Source: Acidovorax sp. NCPPB 4044
GTDB taxonomy: Bacteria > Pseudomonadota > Gammaproteobacteria > Burkholderiales > Burkholderiaceae_C
Length of the DNA: 64,000 nucleotides
Direction of reading: 5' to 3'
Assembly: GCF_028069655.1 (NCBI RefSeq)
Contig: NZ_JAMCOS010000001.1
Location: 278,001-342,000 of the forward strand
A program made the translations under genes and the position numbers. Each line of letters begins with the position of its first letter. The stretch's first letter is position 1. The notes below the pieces were generated by a model, which was given only the letters and a program-made list of their open reading frames with translations, did no database searches and was not told the DNA's origin. Positions 27,893 to 37,471 of this stretch are shown here, in pieces.

Positions 27893-29473
27893 ATGAGATT
27901 TCCCATGGCCCTCGTTTCCGCAGCGGTTGCCGCGGCCCTGTCCACCGTGCCGGTTGCGCACGCCAAGACCTTCAAGTGGTCCAGCCAGGGCGAGATCTCG
28001 ACCTGGGATATCCATTCGCAGAACAATGCGCTGCAGAACGGCATCCATGCGAACGTGTACGAGTCCCTCGTCTACTACGACAGCCGGACGTTCAAGGTGG
28101 AGCCCGTGCTCGCGACCGGCTGGCGGGAGGTGAGCCCGACGCAGGTGCGCTTCACGCTGCGCCAGGGCGTGAAGTTCCACGACGGCTCGGCGTTCACGGC
28201 CGACGACGCCGTGTTCTCGCTGACCCGGGCCATGGCCAAGACATCGAACTACGGCCCCTTCGTGCAGGGCATCGACAGGGTGGCGAAGGTCGACGACCAG
28301 ACCATCGACATCTTCACCAAGTCGGCCAATCCGGTGCTGCTGCGCCAATTGACCGAGTTGCGCATCATGAGCCGGGCCTGGGCCGAGAAGAACCGCTCGG
28401 TCGAGCCCAAGGACCTCAAGGGCACCGACGAGAACTTCGCGCACCGCAATGCGATGGGCACGGGCCCCTACACGCTCGAATCGTGGCAACCCGACGTGCG
28501 CATGGTGTTCAAGCGCAACCCGAACTGGTGGGGCCAGATGGAGGGCAACGTGACGGAAATCGTCTACACCCCCATCAAGTCGGCCTCGACGCGGGTCGCG
28601 GCGCTGCTGTCGGGCGAGGTGGACATGGTGCTCGATCCGTCTCCCCAAGACCTGCCGCGCCTGCGCTCCGCGGCGCCGCTCAAGGTGATCGACGGGCTGG
28701 AGAACCGCACGCTGTTCCTGGGCATGGACCAGTTCCGCGACGAACTCGTGGGCAGCAGCGTGAAGGGCAAGAACCCGCTGAAGGACGTGCGGGTGCGGCG
28801 GGCGCTCTACCAGGCGATCGACGTGAACGCGCTCACGCGCAACATCCTGCGCGGGCTGGGCAAGCCGACGGGCACGCTCGTGGCGCCACAGGTCGCGGGC
28901 TGGAGCGAAGCCGTGGCGCAGCGCCTGCCCTACGACGTGGAAGCCGCGAAGAAGTCGATGGCCGATGCCGGCTATGCGGACGGCTTCGAGGTGGATTTCG
29001 CGTGCCCCAACAACCGCTACATCAACGACGAGGCGATCTGCCAGGCCGTGACCGCGATGTGGGCCCGCATCGGCGTGAAGGCCAAGCTGCGCACGATGCC
29101 GCAGGTCACGTATTTCCCGCTGATCCAGCGCTCCGAGGCCAGCATCTACCTGCTGGGCTGGGGCGTGCCGACCTTCGATGCGCTCTACAGCCTGCAGTCG
29201 CTCGTGCGCAGCGTGGGCACGGGCGGCGACGGCAACTACAACGTGGGGCGCTACCGCAATGAGCGCATGGACTACCTCGTGGACCGGATCAAGGGCGAGA
29301 CCGATGCGCCGGTGCGTGCCCGCATGCTGGCCGAGGCGCTGCAACTCTCGGGCGACACGGTCTCGCACATTCCCCTGTACGACCAGGTCATCCCCTGGGC
29401 CATGAAGAAGAACGTCGAACTGGTGCACCGGGCCGACAACCGGGTGGACATGCGCACCGTCAAGGTCCAGTGA
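27893..29473 (+). CDS. ABC transporter substrate-binding protein, peptide/nickel family 5 (first of two)
   Basis: 526 residues with a signal peptide (MRFPMALVSAAVAAALSTVPVAHA). Family 5 motifs: VYESLVYYDSRTFKVEPVLA, FTLRQGVKFHDGSAFTADDAVFSL and the hinge region RALYQAIDVNALTRNIL. It binds peptides or peptide-like compounds in the periplasm. It heads an operon with DppB-, DppC-, DppD- and DppF-like proteins plus an amidohydrolase, and has a clear paralogue at 31906. The frame upstream of 27893 lacks a signal and is not used. A ~250-bp leader separates it from the porin. Confidence 0.93.
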   Translation: MRFPMALVSAAVAAALSTVPVAHAKTFKWSSQGEISTWDIHSQNNALQNGIHANVYESLVYYDSRTFKVEPVLATGWREVSPTQVRFTLRQGVKFHDGSAFTADDAVFSLTRAMAKTSNYGPFVQGIDRVAKVDDQTIDIFTKSANPVLLRQLTELRIMSRAWAEKNRSVEPKDLKGTDENFAHRNAMGTGPYTLESWQPDVRMVFKRNPNWWGQMEGNVTEIVYTPIKSASTRVAALLSGEVDMVLDPSPQDLPRLRSAAPLKVIDGLENRTLFLGMDQFRDELVGSSVKGKNPLKDVRVRRALYQAIDVNALTRNILRGLGKPTGTLVAPQVAGWSEAVAQRLPYDVEAAKKSMADAGYADGFEVDFACPNNRYINDEAICQAVTAMWARIGVKAKLRTMPQVTYFPLIQRSEASIYLLGWGVPTFDALYSLQSLVRSVGTGGDGNYNVGRYRNERMDYLVDRIKGETDAPVRARMLAEALQLSGDTVSHIPLYDQVIPWAMKKNVELVHRADNRVDMRTVKVQ

Positions 29474-29599
29474 CAGCCCAGCGCGTGGGACGGCAGGGAT
29501 TTCCCGAACCCCGCGCGCTTCACCATTCGCGATGGCCCGGGTATTGCATGCGGCCGGGCCATGCCCTGCTAGCATGCCCGATTCACTGCCGCTCCTCCG

Positions 29600-30580
29600 A
29601 TGCTTGCCTTTATTCTGCGACGCCTTATCCAGGCCGTGATCGTCATGGTCGCGGTGGCTTTCATCTCCTTCATGCTGTTCCAGTATGTGGGCGACCCCGT
29701 CACCTTCCTGCTCGGTCAGGACGCCACCCCGGAGCAGATCCGCGACATGCGGGCAGCGCTGGGCCTCGACAAGCCGTTCATCGTGCAGTTCTGGCATTTC
29801 CTCGTGAACGCGGCGCAGGGCGAATTCGGCCTGAGCCTGCGCCAGGGGGCGAAGGTTTCGCGGCTGATCGCCGAGCGGTTTCCGGCCACGCTCGAACTCG
29901 CGCTGGTCGCGGCCCTGCTCGCGCTGCTGATCGGCGTGCCCATGGGCGTCTATGCGGCGCTGCGCCGCGGCACGTTCACGAGCCAGCTGTTCATGACGCT
30001 GTCGCTGCTGGGCGTGTCGCTGCCCACGTTCCTGATCGGCATCCTGCTGATCCTCGTCTTCGCGGTGCACCTGGGCTGGTTCCCGAGCTTCGGGCGCGGC
30101 CCGGTCACGCAGATCGGCTGGTGGAGCACCGGTCTGCTGAGCGCCAAGGGGTGGCACCACGTCACCCTGCCCGCGGTGACGCTCGCGATCTTCCAGCTGA
30201 CGCTGATCATGCGCCTCGTGCGCGCCGAGATGCTGGAGGTCCTGCGCACCGACTACATCAAGTTCGCGCGGGCACGCGGCCTGACCGACCGGGCCATCCA
30301 TTTCGGCCACGCGCTCAAGAACACGCTGGTGCCGGTGATGACCATCACGGGCCTGCAACTGGGCGGCCTGATCGCCTTCGCGATCATCACCGAGACGGTG
30401 TTCCAGTGGCCCGGCATGGGGTTGCTCTTCATCCAGGCCGTGACGTTCGCGGACATCCCGGTGATGGCGGCCTACCTCTGCCTGATCGCGCTGATCTTCG
30501 TGGTGATCAACCTCGTGGTCGACCTGCTGTATTTCGCCGTGGACCCGCGCCTGCGCGTGGGCAAGGCCGGAGGCCATTGA
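29600..30580 (+). CDS. Peptide-type ABC transporter permease (DppB/GsiC-like)
   Basis: 326-residue inner-membrane protein with six membrane segments. The N-terminus MLAFILRRLIQAVIVMVAVAFISFMLFQYVGDP is diagnostic of the DppB family, and the EAA loop reads MLEVLRTDYIKFARARGLTDRAIHFGHALKNTLVP. AFAIITETVFQWPGMGLLF is also conserved. It partners with the DppC-like permease at 33580, although an amidohydrolase and a binding-protein gene lie between. One base separates it from the next gene. Confidence 0.95.
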   Translation: MLAFILRRLIQAVIVMVAVAFISFMLFQYVGDPVTFLLGQDATPEQIRDMRAALGLDKPFIVQFWHFLVNAAQGEFGLSLRQGAKVSRLIAERFPATLELALVAALLALLIGVPMGVYAALRRGTFTSQLFMTLSLLGVSLPTFLIGILLILVFAVHLGWFPSFGRGPVTQIGWWSTGLLSAKGWHHVTLPAVTLAIFQLTLIMRLVRAEMLEVLRTDYIKFARARGLTDRAIHFGHALKNTLVPVMTITGLQLGGLIAFAIITETVFQWPGMGLLFIQAVTFADIPVMAAYLCLIALIFVVINLVVDLLYFAVDPRLRVGKAGGH

Positions 30581-30581
30581 G

Positions 30582-31835
30582 ATGGCCGCCGCAACGACCA
30601 CCGGAGCATCGATCGCCCAGCCGGCGCGCCTGCGGGCCGGCGGCCGCGCCTTCTCGCACATCGCGCAGTTCCACCCCGAGCTGACCGCATTCCGCCGCGA
30701 CCTGCACGCGCACCCCGAGCTGGGCTTCGAAGAGGTCTACACGGGCTCGCGCGTGAAAGAGGCGCTCAAGGTCTGCGGCGTGGACGAGATCCACGACGGC
30801 ATCGGGCGCACGGGCATCGTCGCCGTGGTCCATGGCCGCAGCCGCTCGAGCGGCTGCATGATCGGCCTGCGCGCCGACATGGACGCGCTGCCCATGGCCG
30901 AGCAGAACGATTTCACCTGGAAGTCCTGCAAGCCCGGGCTGATGCACGGCTGCGGGCACGACGGCCACACGGCCATGCTGGTGGGCGCGGCGCGCTACCT
31001 GGCGGCCACGCGGCACTTCGACGGCACGGCCGTGCTGATCTTCCAGCCCGGCGAAGAGGGCTTCGCCGGCGCACGCGTGATGATCGAGGACGGCCTTTTC
31101 GACCGCTTCCCCGTGCAGTCGGTGTACGCCATGCACAACTGGCCCGCGATGCGGCCCGGCACCATCGGGCTCAACCCGGGCCCGATGATGGCGTCCGCCG
31201 ACCGCATCACGATCGAGATCGCCGGCCGCGGGGGCCATGGCGCGCATCCCTACCAGACGGTGGACGTGGTGCTCGTGGCGGCGCACATCATCACGGCGGT
31301 GCAGGGCATCGTCTCGCGCAACGTGCGGCCGCTCGACAGCGCGGTCGTCAGCCTCTGCGCGATCCAGGCGGGCGACCTCGGCGCCTTCAGCGTGCTGCCG
31401 GGCACGGCCACGCTGGTGGGCACCGTGCGCACGTTCTCGCCCGCGGTGCAGGAGATGGTCGAGCAGCGCCTGAAGGATCTGTGCAGCGCGGTGGCGCTCG
31501 GCTTCGGCGCGACGGCCACCGTGCGCTACGAGCGCATCTACCCGGCCACGATCAACACCGAGGGCGATGCCCGGTTCGCGGGCGACGTCGCCGCCTCGCT
31601 GGTAGGCGAGGAGAACGTGGTGCGCGACCTGGAGCCCAGCATGGGCGCGGAGGATTTCTCGTTCATGCTCCAGAGCAAGCCCGGCGCCTACCTGCGCATC
31701 GGCCAGGGCACGGGCCCCGGCCACAGCGCGCTGCACAACAACCGCTACGACTTCAACGACGAGATCCTGTCCCTGGGCGCCGCGCTGCACGCGGGCCTGG
31801 TCGAGCAGGCCATGCCGCTGCCCGCGGCGGCATGA
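30582..31835 (+). CDS. M20D family amidohydrolase (hippurate hydrolase / N-acyl amino-acid deacylase type)
   Basis: 417 residues. Metal ligands are seen in LMHGCGHDGHTAMLVG, FQPGEEGFAGARVMIEDGLF (catalytic Glu pair), YAMHNWP and the late SALHNNRYDFND; the dimerisation domain starts near RITIEIAGRGGHGAHPYQTVD. The start of the enzyme reads FRRDLHAHPELGFEE. Members hydrolyse N-acyl amino acids, hippurate, indole-amide conjugates or small peptides. Because it is inside the ABC operon, the imported substrate is probably an N-acylated amino acid or dipeptide that is cut in the cytoplasm; no signal peptide is present. Confidence 0.93.
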   Translation: MAAATTTGASIAQPARLRAGGRAFSHIAQFHPELTAFRRDLHAHPELGFEEVYTGSRVKEALKVCGVDEIHDGIGRTGIVAVVHGRSRSSGCMIGLRADMDALPMAEQNDFTWKSCKPGLMHGCGHDGHTAMLVGAARYLAATRHFDGTAVLIFQPGEEGFAGARVMIEDGLFDRFPVQSVYAMHNWPAMRPGTIGLNPGPMMASADRITIEIAGRGGHGAHPYQTVDVVLVAAHIITAVQGIVSRNVRPLDSAVVSLCAIQAGDLGAFSVLPGTATLVGTVRTFSPAVQEMVEQRLKDLCSAVALGFGATATVRYERIYPATINTEGDARFAGDVAASLVGEENVVRDLEPSMGAEDFSFMLQSKPGAYLRIGQGTGPGHSALHNNRYDFNDEILSLGAALHAGLVEQAMPLPAAA

Positions 31836-31905
31836 GGCTGCCATGGCGGCCCGCCGATCCCTTTTCCATTCCCCCGACGGATTCCACATCCACTGCAGGC
31901 CTCCC

Positions 31906-33489
31906 ATGACGAATTTCGGCAAAAAAGTGCTCCATGCCGCCGTATCCACTGCATTGTTTGCTATGTTTTCTATAGCAAGCGCACAGACGATCCGGATCGC
32001 GAACCAGGGCGATGCGCTGTCGATGGACCCGCATTCGCTCAACGAGAGCCTGCAGCTCAGCGTGACGGGCAACGTCTACGAGCCGCTCGTGGGCCGCAAC
32101 AAGGACCTGAGCCTCGCGCCCGCGCTGGCGACCCGCTGGGCGCAGATGTCGCCCACGGTGTGGCGCTTCGAGCTGCGCCGCAACGTGCAATTCCACGACG
32201 GCTCTCCCTTCACGGCCGACGATGTGATCTTCTCGCTCGCGCGCACGCAGGCGGAGGGCTCGGACATGAAGACGTACACCAACGACTTCAAGGAAGTGCG
32301 GCGCATCGACGACTACACGCTGGAGATCGAGACCAAGGCGCCGTATCCGATCCTGCCGGACGTGCTCACGCTCGTGTACATCATGCCCCGCAAGTGGTGC
32401 GAGACGAACCAGGCCACGGTGCCCGTGGACCGGCGCAAGGGCGTGGAGAACGCCGCTTCGTTCCGCGCCAACGGCACGGGCCCGTTCCGTCTGCGCGAGC
32501 GCCAGCCCGGCGTGCGCACCGTGTTCGCCCGCAACCCCCAGTACTGGGGCAGCATCGAGGGCAACGTGGCCGAGGTGGTCTACACCCCCATCGGCAACGA
32601 CGCCACCCGCGTGGCCGCGCTGCTCTCGGGCGAGGTGGACGTGATGGAGCCGGTGCCGGTGCAGGACATCGAGCGCGTGAACACGAGCCCCCTCACGCGC
32701 GCGGTGACGGGCCCCGAGCTGCGCACCATCTTCCTGGGCATGGACCAGAAGCGCGACGAGCTGCAGTATTCCAACGTGAAGGGCAAGAACCCCTTCAAGG
32801 ACAAGCGTGTGCGCCAGGCCTTCTACCAGGCCATCGACATCGACGGCATCCGCAAGAACGTGATGCGCGGCGCGTCCAATCCGTCGGCGCTGCTGGTGGG
32901 CCCGGGCGTCAACGGCTTCCAGGCCGACATGAAGCGGCTGCCCTACGACGCGGACGCCGCCAAGAAGCTGCTGGCCGAGGCCGGCTACCCGGGCGGTTTC
33001 GAGGTGGGCCTGAACTGCCCCAACGACCGCTACGTGAACGATGCGCGCATCTGCCAGGCCGTGGCCGCCAACCTCGCGCGCATCGGCGTGAAGGTGAACC
33101 TGCAGGCCGAGACCAAGGGCACCTACTTCCCCAAGGTGCTGCGCCGCGACACGAGCTTCTACATGCTGGGCTGGTCGCCCGCCACCTACGACGCGCACAA
33201 CGCGCTCAATGCGCTGGTGGCCTGCGTGGACGACAAGGGCGCGGGCCAGTTCAACCTCGGCAGCTATTGCAACGTGAAGGTCGACCAGCTCACGCGGCAG
33301 ATCCAGTCGGAGACCGACAAGACGCGCCGCAACGCCATGATCCGCGAGGCGTTCGAGATCCACGCCGCCGACGTGGGCCACATTCCGCTGCACCAGCAGG
33401 CCCTGGCCTGGGGCGTCTCCCGCAAGGTGGCGCTGGTGCAGATGGCCGACAACTTCATGCCGTTCAAGTGGATGAGCATCACCAAATGA
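31906..33489 (+). CDS. ABC transporter substrate-binding protein, peptide/nickel family 5 (second of two)
   Basis: 527 residues. Signal peptide MTNFGKKVLHAAVSTALFAM continuing FSIASAQ. It shares long motifs with the binding protein at 27893: FHDGSPFTADDVIFSLAR, VVYTPIGNDATRVAALLSGEVD, FLGMDQKRDEL, VKGKNPFKDKRVRQAFYQAID and HIPLHQQALAWG. They are paralogues in one operon. The signal-peptide core (LFAMFSIAS) is encoded by a half copy of the 47-bp repeat. ATG 31906 gives the best signal peptide; upstream frame use is unlikely. Confidence 0.93.
   Translation: MTNFGKKVLHAAVSTALFAMFSIASAQTIRIANQGDALSMDPHSLNESLQLSVTGNVYEPLVGRNKDLSLAPALATRWAQMSPTVWRFELRRNVQFHDGSPFTADDVIFSLARTQAEGSDMKTYTNDFKEVRRIDDYTLEIETKAPYPILPDVLTLVYIMPRKWCETNQATVPVDRRKGVENAASFRANGTGPFRLRERQPGVRTVFARNPQYWGSIEGNVAEVVYTPIGNDATRVAALLSGEVDVMEPVPVQDIERVNTSPLTRAVTGPELRTIFLGMDQKRDELQYSNVKGKNPFKDKRVRQAFYQAIDIDGIRKNVMRGASNPSALLVGPGVNGFQADMKRLPYDADAAKKLLAEAGYPGGFEVGLNCPNDRYVNDARICQAVAANLARIGVKVNLQAETKGTYFPKVLRRDTSFYMLGWSPATYDAHNALNALVACVDDKGAGQFNLGSYCNVKVDQLTRQIQSETDKTRRNAMIREAFEIHAADVGHIPLHQQALAWGVSRKVALVQMADNFMPFKWMSITK
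31957..31977 (+). repeat. 47-bp dispersed repeat, half copy F (inside a signal peptide)
   Basis: Matches only the left half, TTTGCT-N10-TAGCA, with exact spacing. The right half (CAATG...CGGCGGCAT) is absent. It is translated in the same phase as copy G in gspD (TTT GCT ... ATA GCA gives F-A...I-A), here LFAMFSIAS. Confidence 0.5.
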
Positions 33490-33579
33490 CGGCGGATTGA
33501 CCCATCCACCCGTGCGGCCGGGCCGCGCGGACCGGCGGCGGCCGCACCGCCGCCCCAGTGTTCCTTCCGAAGCTCCACG

Positions 33580-34491
33580 ATGAAAAAAACGCTCTTCCGA
33601 TGGTTCGACAGCGATGTCGGCTACAGCTTCCGCACCTCCCCCGTGGCGATCGGCGCCGCGGCCATCGCGCTGGTCTGCGTGTTCTGCTCGCTGTTCGCGG
33701 GCTGGGTGGCGCCGCACAACCCGTTCGACCTGACCACGCTCGAACTGAGCGATGCGCGCCTGCCGCCCGGATGGAGCGAGGGCGGCTCCTGGAAATACCC
33801 TTTCGGCACCGACGACCAGGGCCGCGACATCCTCTCGGCGCTGATCTACGGCGCACGCATCTCGCTCGTGGTGGGGCTGGCCTCGGTGGTGCTGTCGGTG
33901 GTGGTGGGCGTGGCCTTCGGCCTGCTGGCCGGCTTCAAGGGCGGCTGGATCGACAGCGTGCTCATGCGCCTGTGCGACGTGATGCTGTCCTTCCCCGCCA
34001 TCCTCGTGGCGCTGCTCATCGCCGGCGTGGGCCGCGCCGTCTTCCCCAATGCGCACGAGTCGCTCGCGTTCGGCGTGCTCATCCTCTCCATCTCGCTCAC
34101 GGGCTGGGTGCAGTACGCGCGCACGGTGCGCGGCTCCACACTGGTGGAGCGCAACAAGGAATATGTGCAGGCCGCCCGCGTCACGGGCGTGTCGTCCCTG
34201 CGCATCATGCGCCGCCACGTGCTGCCCAACGTGATGGGCCCGGTGATGGTGCTGGCCACCATCCAGGTGGCCACGGCCATCATCACCGAGGCCACGCTGT
34301 CCTTCCTGGGCGTGGGCGCGCCACCCACCTCGCCCTCGCTCGGCACGCTGATTCGGATCGGCAACGACTACCTGTTCTCGGGCGAGTGGTGGATCACGGT
34401 GTTCCCCGGCGTGATGCTGGTGCTCATCGCGCTCTCCGTGAACCTGCTGGGCGACTGGCTGCGCGATGCGCTCAACCCCCGGTTGCGCTAA
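33580..34491 (+). CDS. Peptide-type ABC transporter permease (DppC/GsiD-like)
   Basis: 303 residues. N-terminal cytoplasmic tip, then SPVAIGAAAIALVCVFCSLFAGWVAP (first membrane helix). The DppC-type signature FGTDDQGRDILSALIYGARISL and the EAA loop YVQAARVTGVSSLRIMRRHVLPNVMGPV are present, with EATLSFLGVGAPPTSPSLGTLI near the end. Second membrane subunit of the importer. The 176-bp gap to the ATPase gene holds a GC-rich hairpin repeat. Confidence 0.95.
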   Translation: MKKTLFRWFDSDVGYSFRTSPVAIGAAAIALVCVFCSLFAGWVAPHNPFDLTTLELSDARLPPGWSEGGSWKYPFGTDDQGRDILSALIYGARISLVVGLASVVLSVVVGVAFGLLAGFKGGWIDSVLMRLCDVMLSFPAILVALLIAGVGRAVFPNAHESLAFGVLILSISLTGWVQYARTVRGSTLVERNKEYVQAARVTGVSSLRIMRRHVLPNVMGPVMVLATIQVATAIITEATLSFLGVGAPPTSPSLGTLIRIGNDYLFSGEWWITVFPGVMLVLIALSVNLLGDWLRDALNPRLR

Positions 34492-34503
34492 GCATGAAGA
34501 ACA

Positions 34504-34615
34504 CCCCCCTGAGCGGCTGCGCCGCTTCCCCCCTCTCCCGCAGCGCTGCGCGCTGCGGGAGGGGAGACGCCGCCAGCGCGGCGGGGCGGCCCTTGCGCGG
34601 CGGCCGCTGGCCTGC
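34504..34615 (+). repeat. GC-rich hairpin element, diverged relative of the ~100-bp repeat
   Basis: Begins CCCCCCTGAGCGGCTGCGCC and contains an almost perfect long hairpin (CCCCTCTCCCGCAGC / GCTGCGGGAGGGG) followed by AGACGCCGCC. The order CCCTGAG - GCG/CGC - CTTCCCCCC - G-run - ACGCC parallels copies at 17691 and 40956, although the sequence is diverged. It reads in the sense direction of the flanking genes, as the other copies do. Confidence 0.5.
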
Positions 34616-34667
34616 GCCGCGCCAGGTTCACGCGCTGCGCGCATGCCATCGATAACGGATGATTGCC

Positions 34668-35666
34668 ATGTCCCTCCTCGAAGTCCAGAACCTCGTCGTC
34701 GAATTCCCGGGCCGCCGCGGCACGCTGCGGGCGCTGGACGACATTTCCTTTTCCATCGAGCCCGGCGAGATCCTCGGCGTGGTGGGTGAATCCGGGGCGG
34801 GCAAGTCGCTCACCGGCGCGGCCATCATCGGCCTGCTGGAGCCGCCCGGGCGCGTCGCTTCCGGCCAGATCCTGCTGGAGGGCGAGCGCATCGACAACCT
34901 GCCGCAGGACAGGATGCGCCACGTGCGCGGCCGCCGCATCGGCGCCATCTTCCAGGACCCGCTCACCTCGCTCAACCCGCTCTACACGGTGGGGCACCAG
35001 CTGACCGAGACGATCCGCACGCACCTGCCCGTGAATGCGGCGGAGGCGCGGCGCCGCGCCATCCAGCTGCTCAAGGACACGGGCATTCCCGCGGCCGAGC
35101 AGCGCGTGGACCACTACCCGCACCAGTTCTCGGGCGGCATGCGCCAGCGCGTGGTGATCGCCCTGGCGCTGGCGGCCGAGCCGCAGCTCATCGTGGCCGA
35201 CGAGCCCACGACGGCGCTCGACGTGTCCATCCAGGCGCAGATCATCCAGTTGCTCAAGAACATCTGCAAATCGCGCGGCGCGGCCGTGATGCTCATCACG
35301 CACGACATGGGCGTGATCGCCGAGACCTGCGACCGCGTGGCCGTGCTCTACGCGGGCCGCATCGCGGAGATCGGCCCGGTGCACGAGGTCATCAACCACC
35401 CTGCGCACCCCTACACCGCGGGGCTCATGGCCTCCATCCCCGACATGGAGCAGGAGCGCGAGCGCCTGAACCAGATCGATGGCGCGATGCCGCGGCTCAA
35501 CGCCATTCCGCCGGGCTGCGCCTTCAACCCGCGCTGCCCCCACACCTTCGACCGCTGCCGCGTGGAGCGCCCGGAGCTGCTGTCCGCCGGCCCCACGCAG
35601 GCCGCGTGCTGGCTGCATGCCGCCACGCCGCACGCCGCGGCCGTCATCCAGGAAGCCGTGTCATGA
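34668..35666 (+). CDS. Peptide-type ABC transporter ATP-binding protein (DppD-like)
   Basis: 332 residues from ATG 34668 ([15 protein letters not shown]); GGA-type SD is poor, and ATG 34659 is an alternative. Walker [10 protein letters not shown]-loop [16 protein letters not shown], signature FSGGMRQR, Walker [13 protein letters not shown] and switch ITHDMG. The C-terminal oligopeptide-transporter extension has the Cys-rich [17 protein letters not shown]. Forms a heterodimer with the next ATPase, whose ATG overlaps this stop (ATGA). Confidence 0.95.
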   Translation: MSLLEVQNLVVEFPGRRGTLRALDDISFSIEPGEILGVVGESGAGKSLTGAAIIGLLEPPGRVASGQILLEGERIDNLPQDRMRHVRGRRIGAIFQDPLTSLNPLYTVGHQLTETIRTHLPVNAAEARRRAIQLLKDTGIPAAEQRVDHYPHQFSGGMRQRVVIALALAAEPQLIVADEPTTALDVSIQAQIIQLLKNICKSRGAAVMLITHDMGVIAETCDRVAVLYAGRIAEIGPVHEVINHPAHPYTAGLMASIPDMEQERERLNQIDGAMPRLNAIPPGCAFNPRCPHTFDRCRVERPELLSAGPTQAACWLHAATPHAAAVIQEAVS

Positions 35667-36733
35667 GCGATACCGCACACACCCCGACCGCTGGGCGCCC
35701 GTCGTCCGCCGCACCGCTGGTGCAGGCGCACGACCTCGCCAAGACCTTCGACGTCTCCGCGCCGTGGCTCAACCGCGTGCTCGAACACAAGCCGCGCGCG
35801 CTGCTGCACGCCGTGGACGGCGTGAGCTTCACCATCGAGAAAGGCCGCACGCTCGCCCTCGTGGGCGAATCCGGCTGCGGCAAGAGCACCGTGGCCCGGC
35901 TGCTCGTGGGGCTGTACGACCCCACGCGCGGCGGGCTCACCTTCGATGGGGAGGATGCGCATGCGGCCTTCAAGGGCCGGGACGCGCGCGCCATGCGCCG
36001 GCGCATCCAGATGATCTTTCAGGACCCCTACGCGAGCCTGAACCCGCGCTGGATCGTCGAGGACATCATCGGCGAGCCGCTGCGCGAGCACGGCCTCATC
36101 ACCGACAGGGCGCAACTGCGCCAGCGCGTGGGCGAGCTGCTGCAGTCCGTGGGCCTCTCGCCGCTCGACATGTCGAAGTACCCGCACCAGTTCTCGGGCG
36201 GGCAGCGCCAGCGCATCTCGATCGCGCGGGCGCTGGCCACCGAGCCGGAGTTCCTCGTGTGCGACGAGCCCACGTCGGCGCTGGACGTGTCGGTGCAGGC
36301 GCAGGTGCTCAACATCATGAAGAACCTGCAGCGCGAGCGGCAGCTGACCTATCTCTTCATCAGCCACAACCTGGCCGTGGTGCGCCATGTGAGCGACCAG
36401 GTGGGCGTGATGTACCTGGGGCGCCTGGTCGAACTGGCCGACAAGCGCGAGCTGTTCGCCGCGCCGCGCCACCCCTATACGCGCATGCTGCTGGACGCGA
36501 TCCCGAAGATGCACGACACCGGCCGCGCCCGCACGCCGGTGCAGGGCGAGGTGCCCAATCCGCTCAACCCGCCCACGGGCTGCGCCTTCAATCCGCGCTG
36601 CCCCTACGCCAACGACCGCTGCCGCACCGAGCGGCCGCAGCTCATCGACGACGGCGGCACGCGCGTGGCCTGCCATGGGATCGAGGAAGGGCGCATCCCG
36701 CTCGGCACGGCCGTGGCCGCGGCTGCGGTGTGA
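35663..36733 (+). CDS. Peptide-type ABC transporter ATP-binding protein (DppF-like)
   Basis: 356 residues. Walker [11 protein letters not shown]-loop [13 protein letters not shown], signature [15 protein letters not shown], Walker [13 protein letters not shown], switch ISHNL, and the C-terminal [18 protein letters not shown] short unusual insert ([17 protein letters not shown]) precedes the Walker A domain, as in many DppF/GsiA halves. Last gene of the operon; overlaps the previous gene by 4 bp. Confidence 0.95.
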   Translation: MSDTAHTPTAGRPSSAAPLVQAHDLAKTFDVSAPWLNRVLEHKPRALLHAVDGVSFTIEKGRTLALVGESGCGKSTVARLLVGLYDPTRGGLTFDGEDAHAAFKGRDARAMRRRIQMIFQDPYASLNPRWIVEDIIGEPLREHGLITDRAQLRQRVGELLQSVGLSPLDMSKYPHQFSGGQRQRISIARALATEPEFLVCDEPTSALDVSVQAQVLNIMKNLQRERQLTYLFISHNLAVVRHVSDQVGVMYLGRLVELADKRELFAAPRHPYTRMLLDAIPKMHDTGRARTPVQGEVPNPLNPPTGCAFNPRCPYANDRCRTERPQLIDDGGTRVACHGIEEGRIPLGTAVAAAAV

Positions 36734-36830
36734 GGAGACGGCGGATCGCGGAAGACGAAAGAACCGGGGTCGCCTTCGGGCGCACCCAGGCGGCAGGCGG
36801 CGCCGTGCTCCTCCTCCTGCCGCAAGCCTT

Positions 36831-37268
36831 TCAGTTGAACCGGCCGTTCGCGCCGCCCAGGCTGTAGCGGCCCGCACCCAGCAGCATCACGGCCAGGGCG
36901 CCGAACAGGTACATGCCCTGCAGCTCCAGGGCCCAGCCGCCCTGCTTGGTCATCGAGAACAGGTCGGCCATGTGGACGAGACCGAAGGCCACGAGCATGT
37001 TCACGAAGATGATGGCGGCGCCCGCGCGGGTGGCGATGCCGGCGATCACGAGCAGCGGGGCCAGCACTTCGCCCACGTAGACCAGGTAGCTCAGCACGCC
37101 GGGCAGGCCGGCCTTTTCCAGCATGCCGACGATGAAGCCTGCGCCGTACTGGATCTTGAAGATGCCGTGCAGCAGGATCAGCACGCCCAGCGCGAGGCGC
37201 AGCACGAGCTTGCCGGCGTCATCGGTGGTGGGCGACAGGGGGCGGGACGGGGTGGGGGACAGGCTCAT
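36831..37268 (-). CDS. DoxX family membrane protein
   Basis: 145 residues with four membrane helices. DoxX features: LVLRLALGVLILLHGIFKIQYG (first helix with the conserved HG-K), LSYLVYVGEVLAPLLVIAGI (conserved GE), TRAGAAIIFVNMLVAFGLVH and ELQGMYLFGALAVMLLGAGRYSL. Members act in quinone-linked redox and thiosulfate metabolism or as small membrane redox partners; no specific role can be assigned. Start 37268 (MSLSPTPSRP) is preceded by GGAG; the longer frame lacks an SD. Confidence 0.88.
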   Translation of the reverse strand: MSLSPTPSRPLSPTTDDAGKLVLRLALGVLILLHGIFKIQYGAGFIVGMLEKAGLPGVLSYLVYVGEVLAPLLVIAGIATRAGAAIIFVNMLVAFGLVHMADLFSMTKQGGWALELQGMYLFGALAVMLLGAGRYSLGGANGRFN

Positions 37269-37471
37269 GGGGACGCTCCTCGGTGCAAGGTGTTGGAATG
37301 CTCCGCAGTGTGCCCGTACCGGCCCCGCCGTGTCGGTGCGTTTTCTCACACCCGGCCCACATGCGGCTTTGTCCTGCAGGCCGGGGCCCGTGCCGGTCCG
37401 AGGGGCCGCGAAGTGTTGCGGCGGAGCACCATCCTGGAGCCACCCGGCCGCGGTATTCCGCAGCGGCCTGC

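Noticed and set aside
26408..30661. 1417-codon open frame on the minus strand
   Set aside because: It lies antisense to a porin, a binding protein and a permease with clear family motifs, and its own translation is His/Arg/Ala-rich without domains; it is a high-GC shadow.
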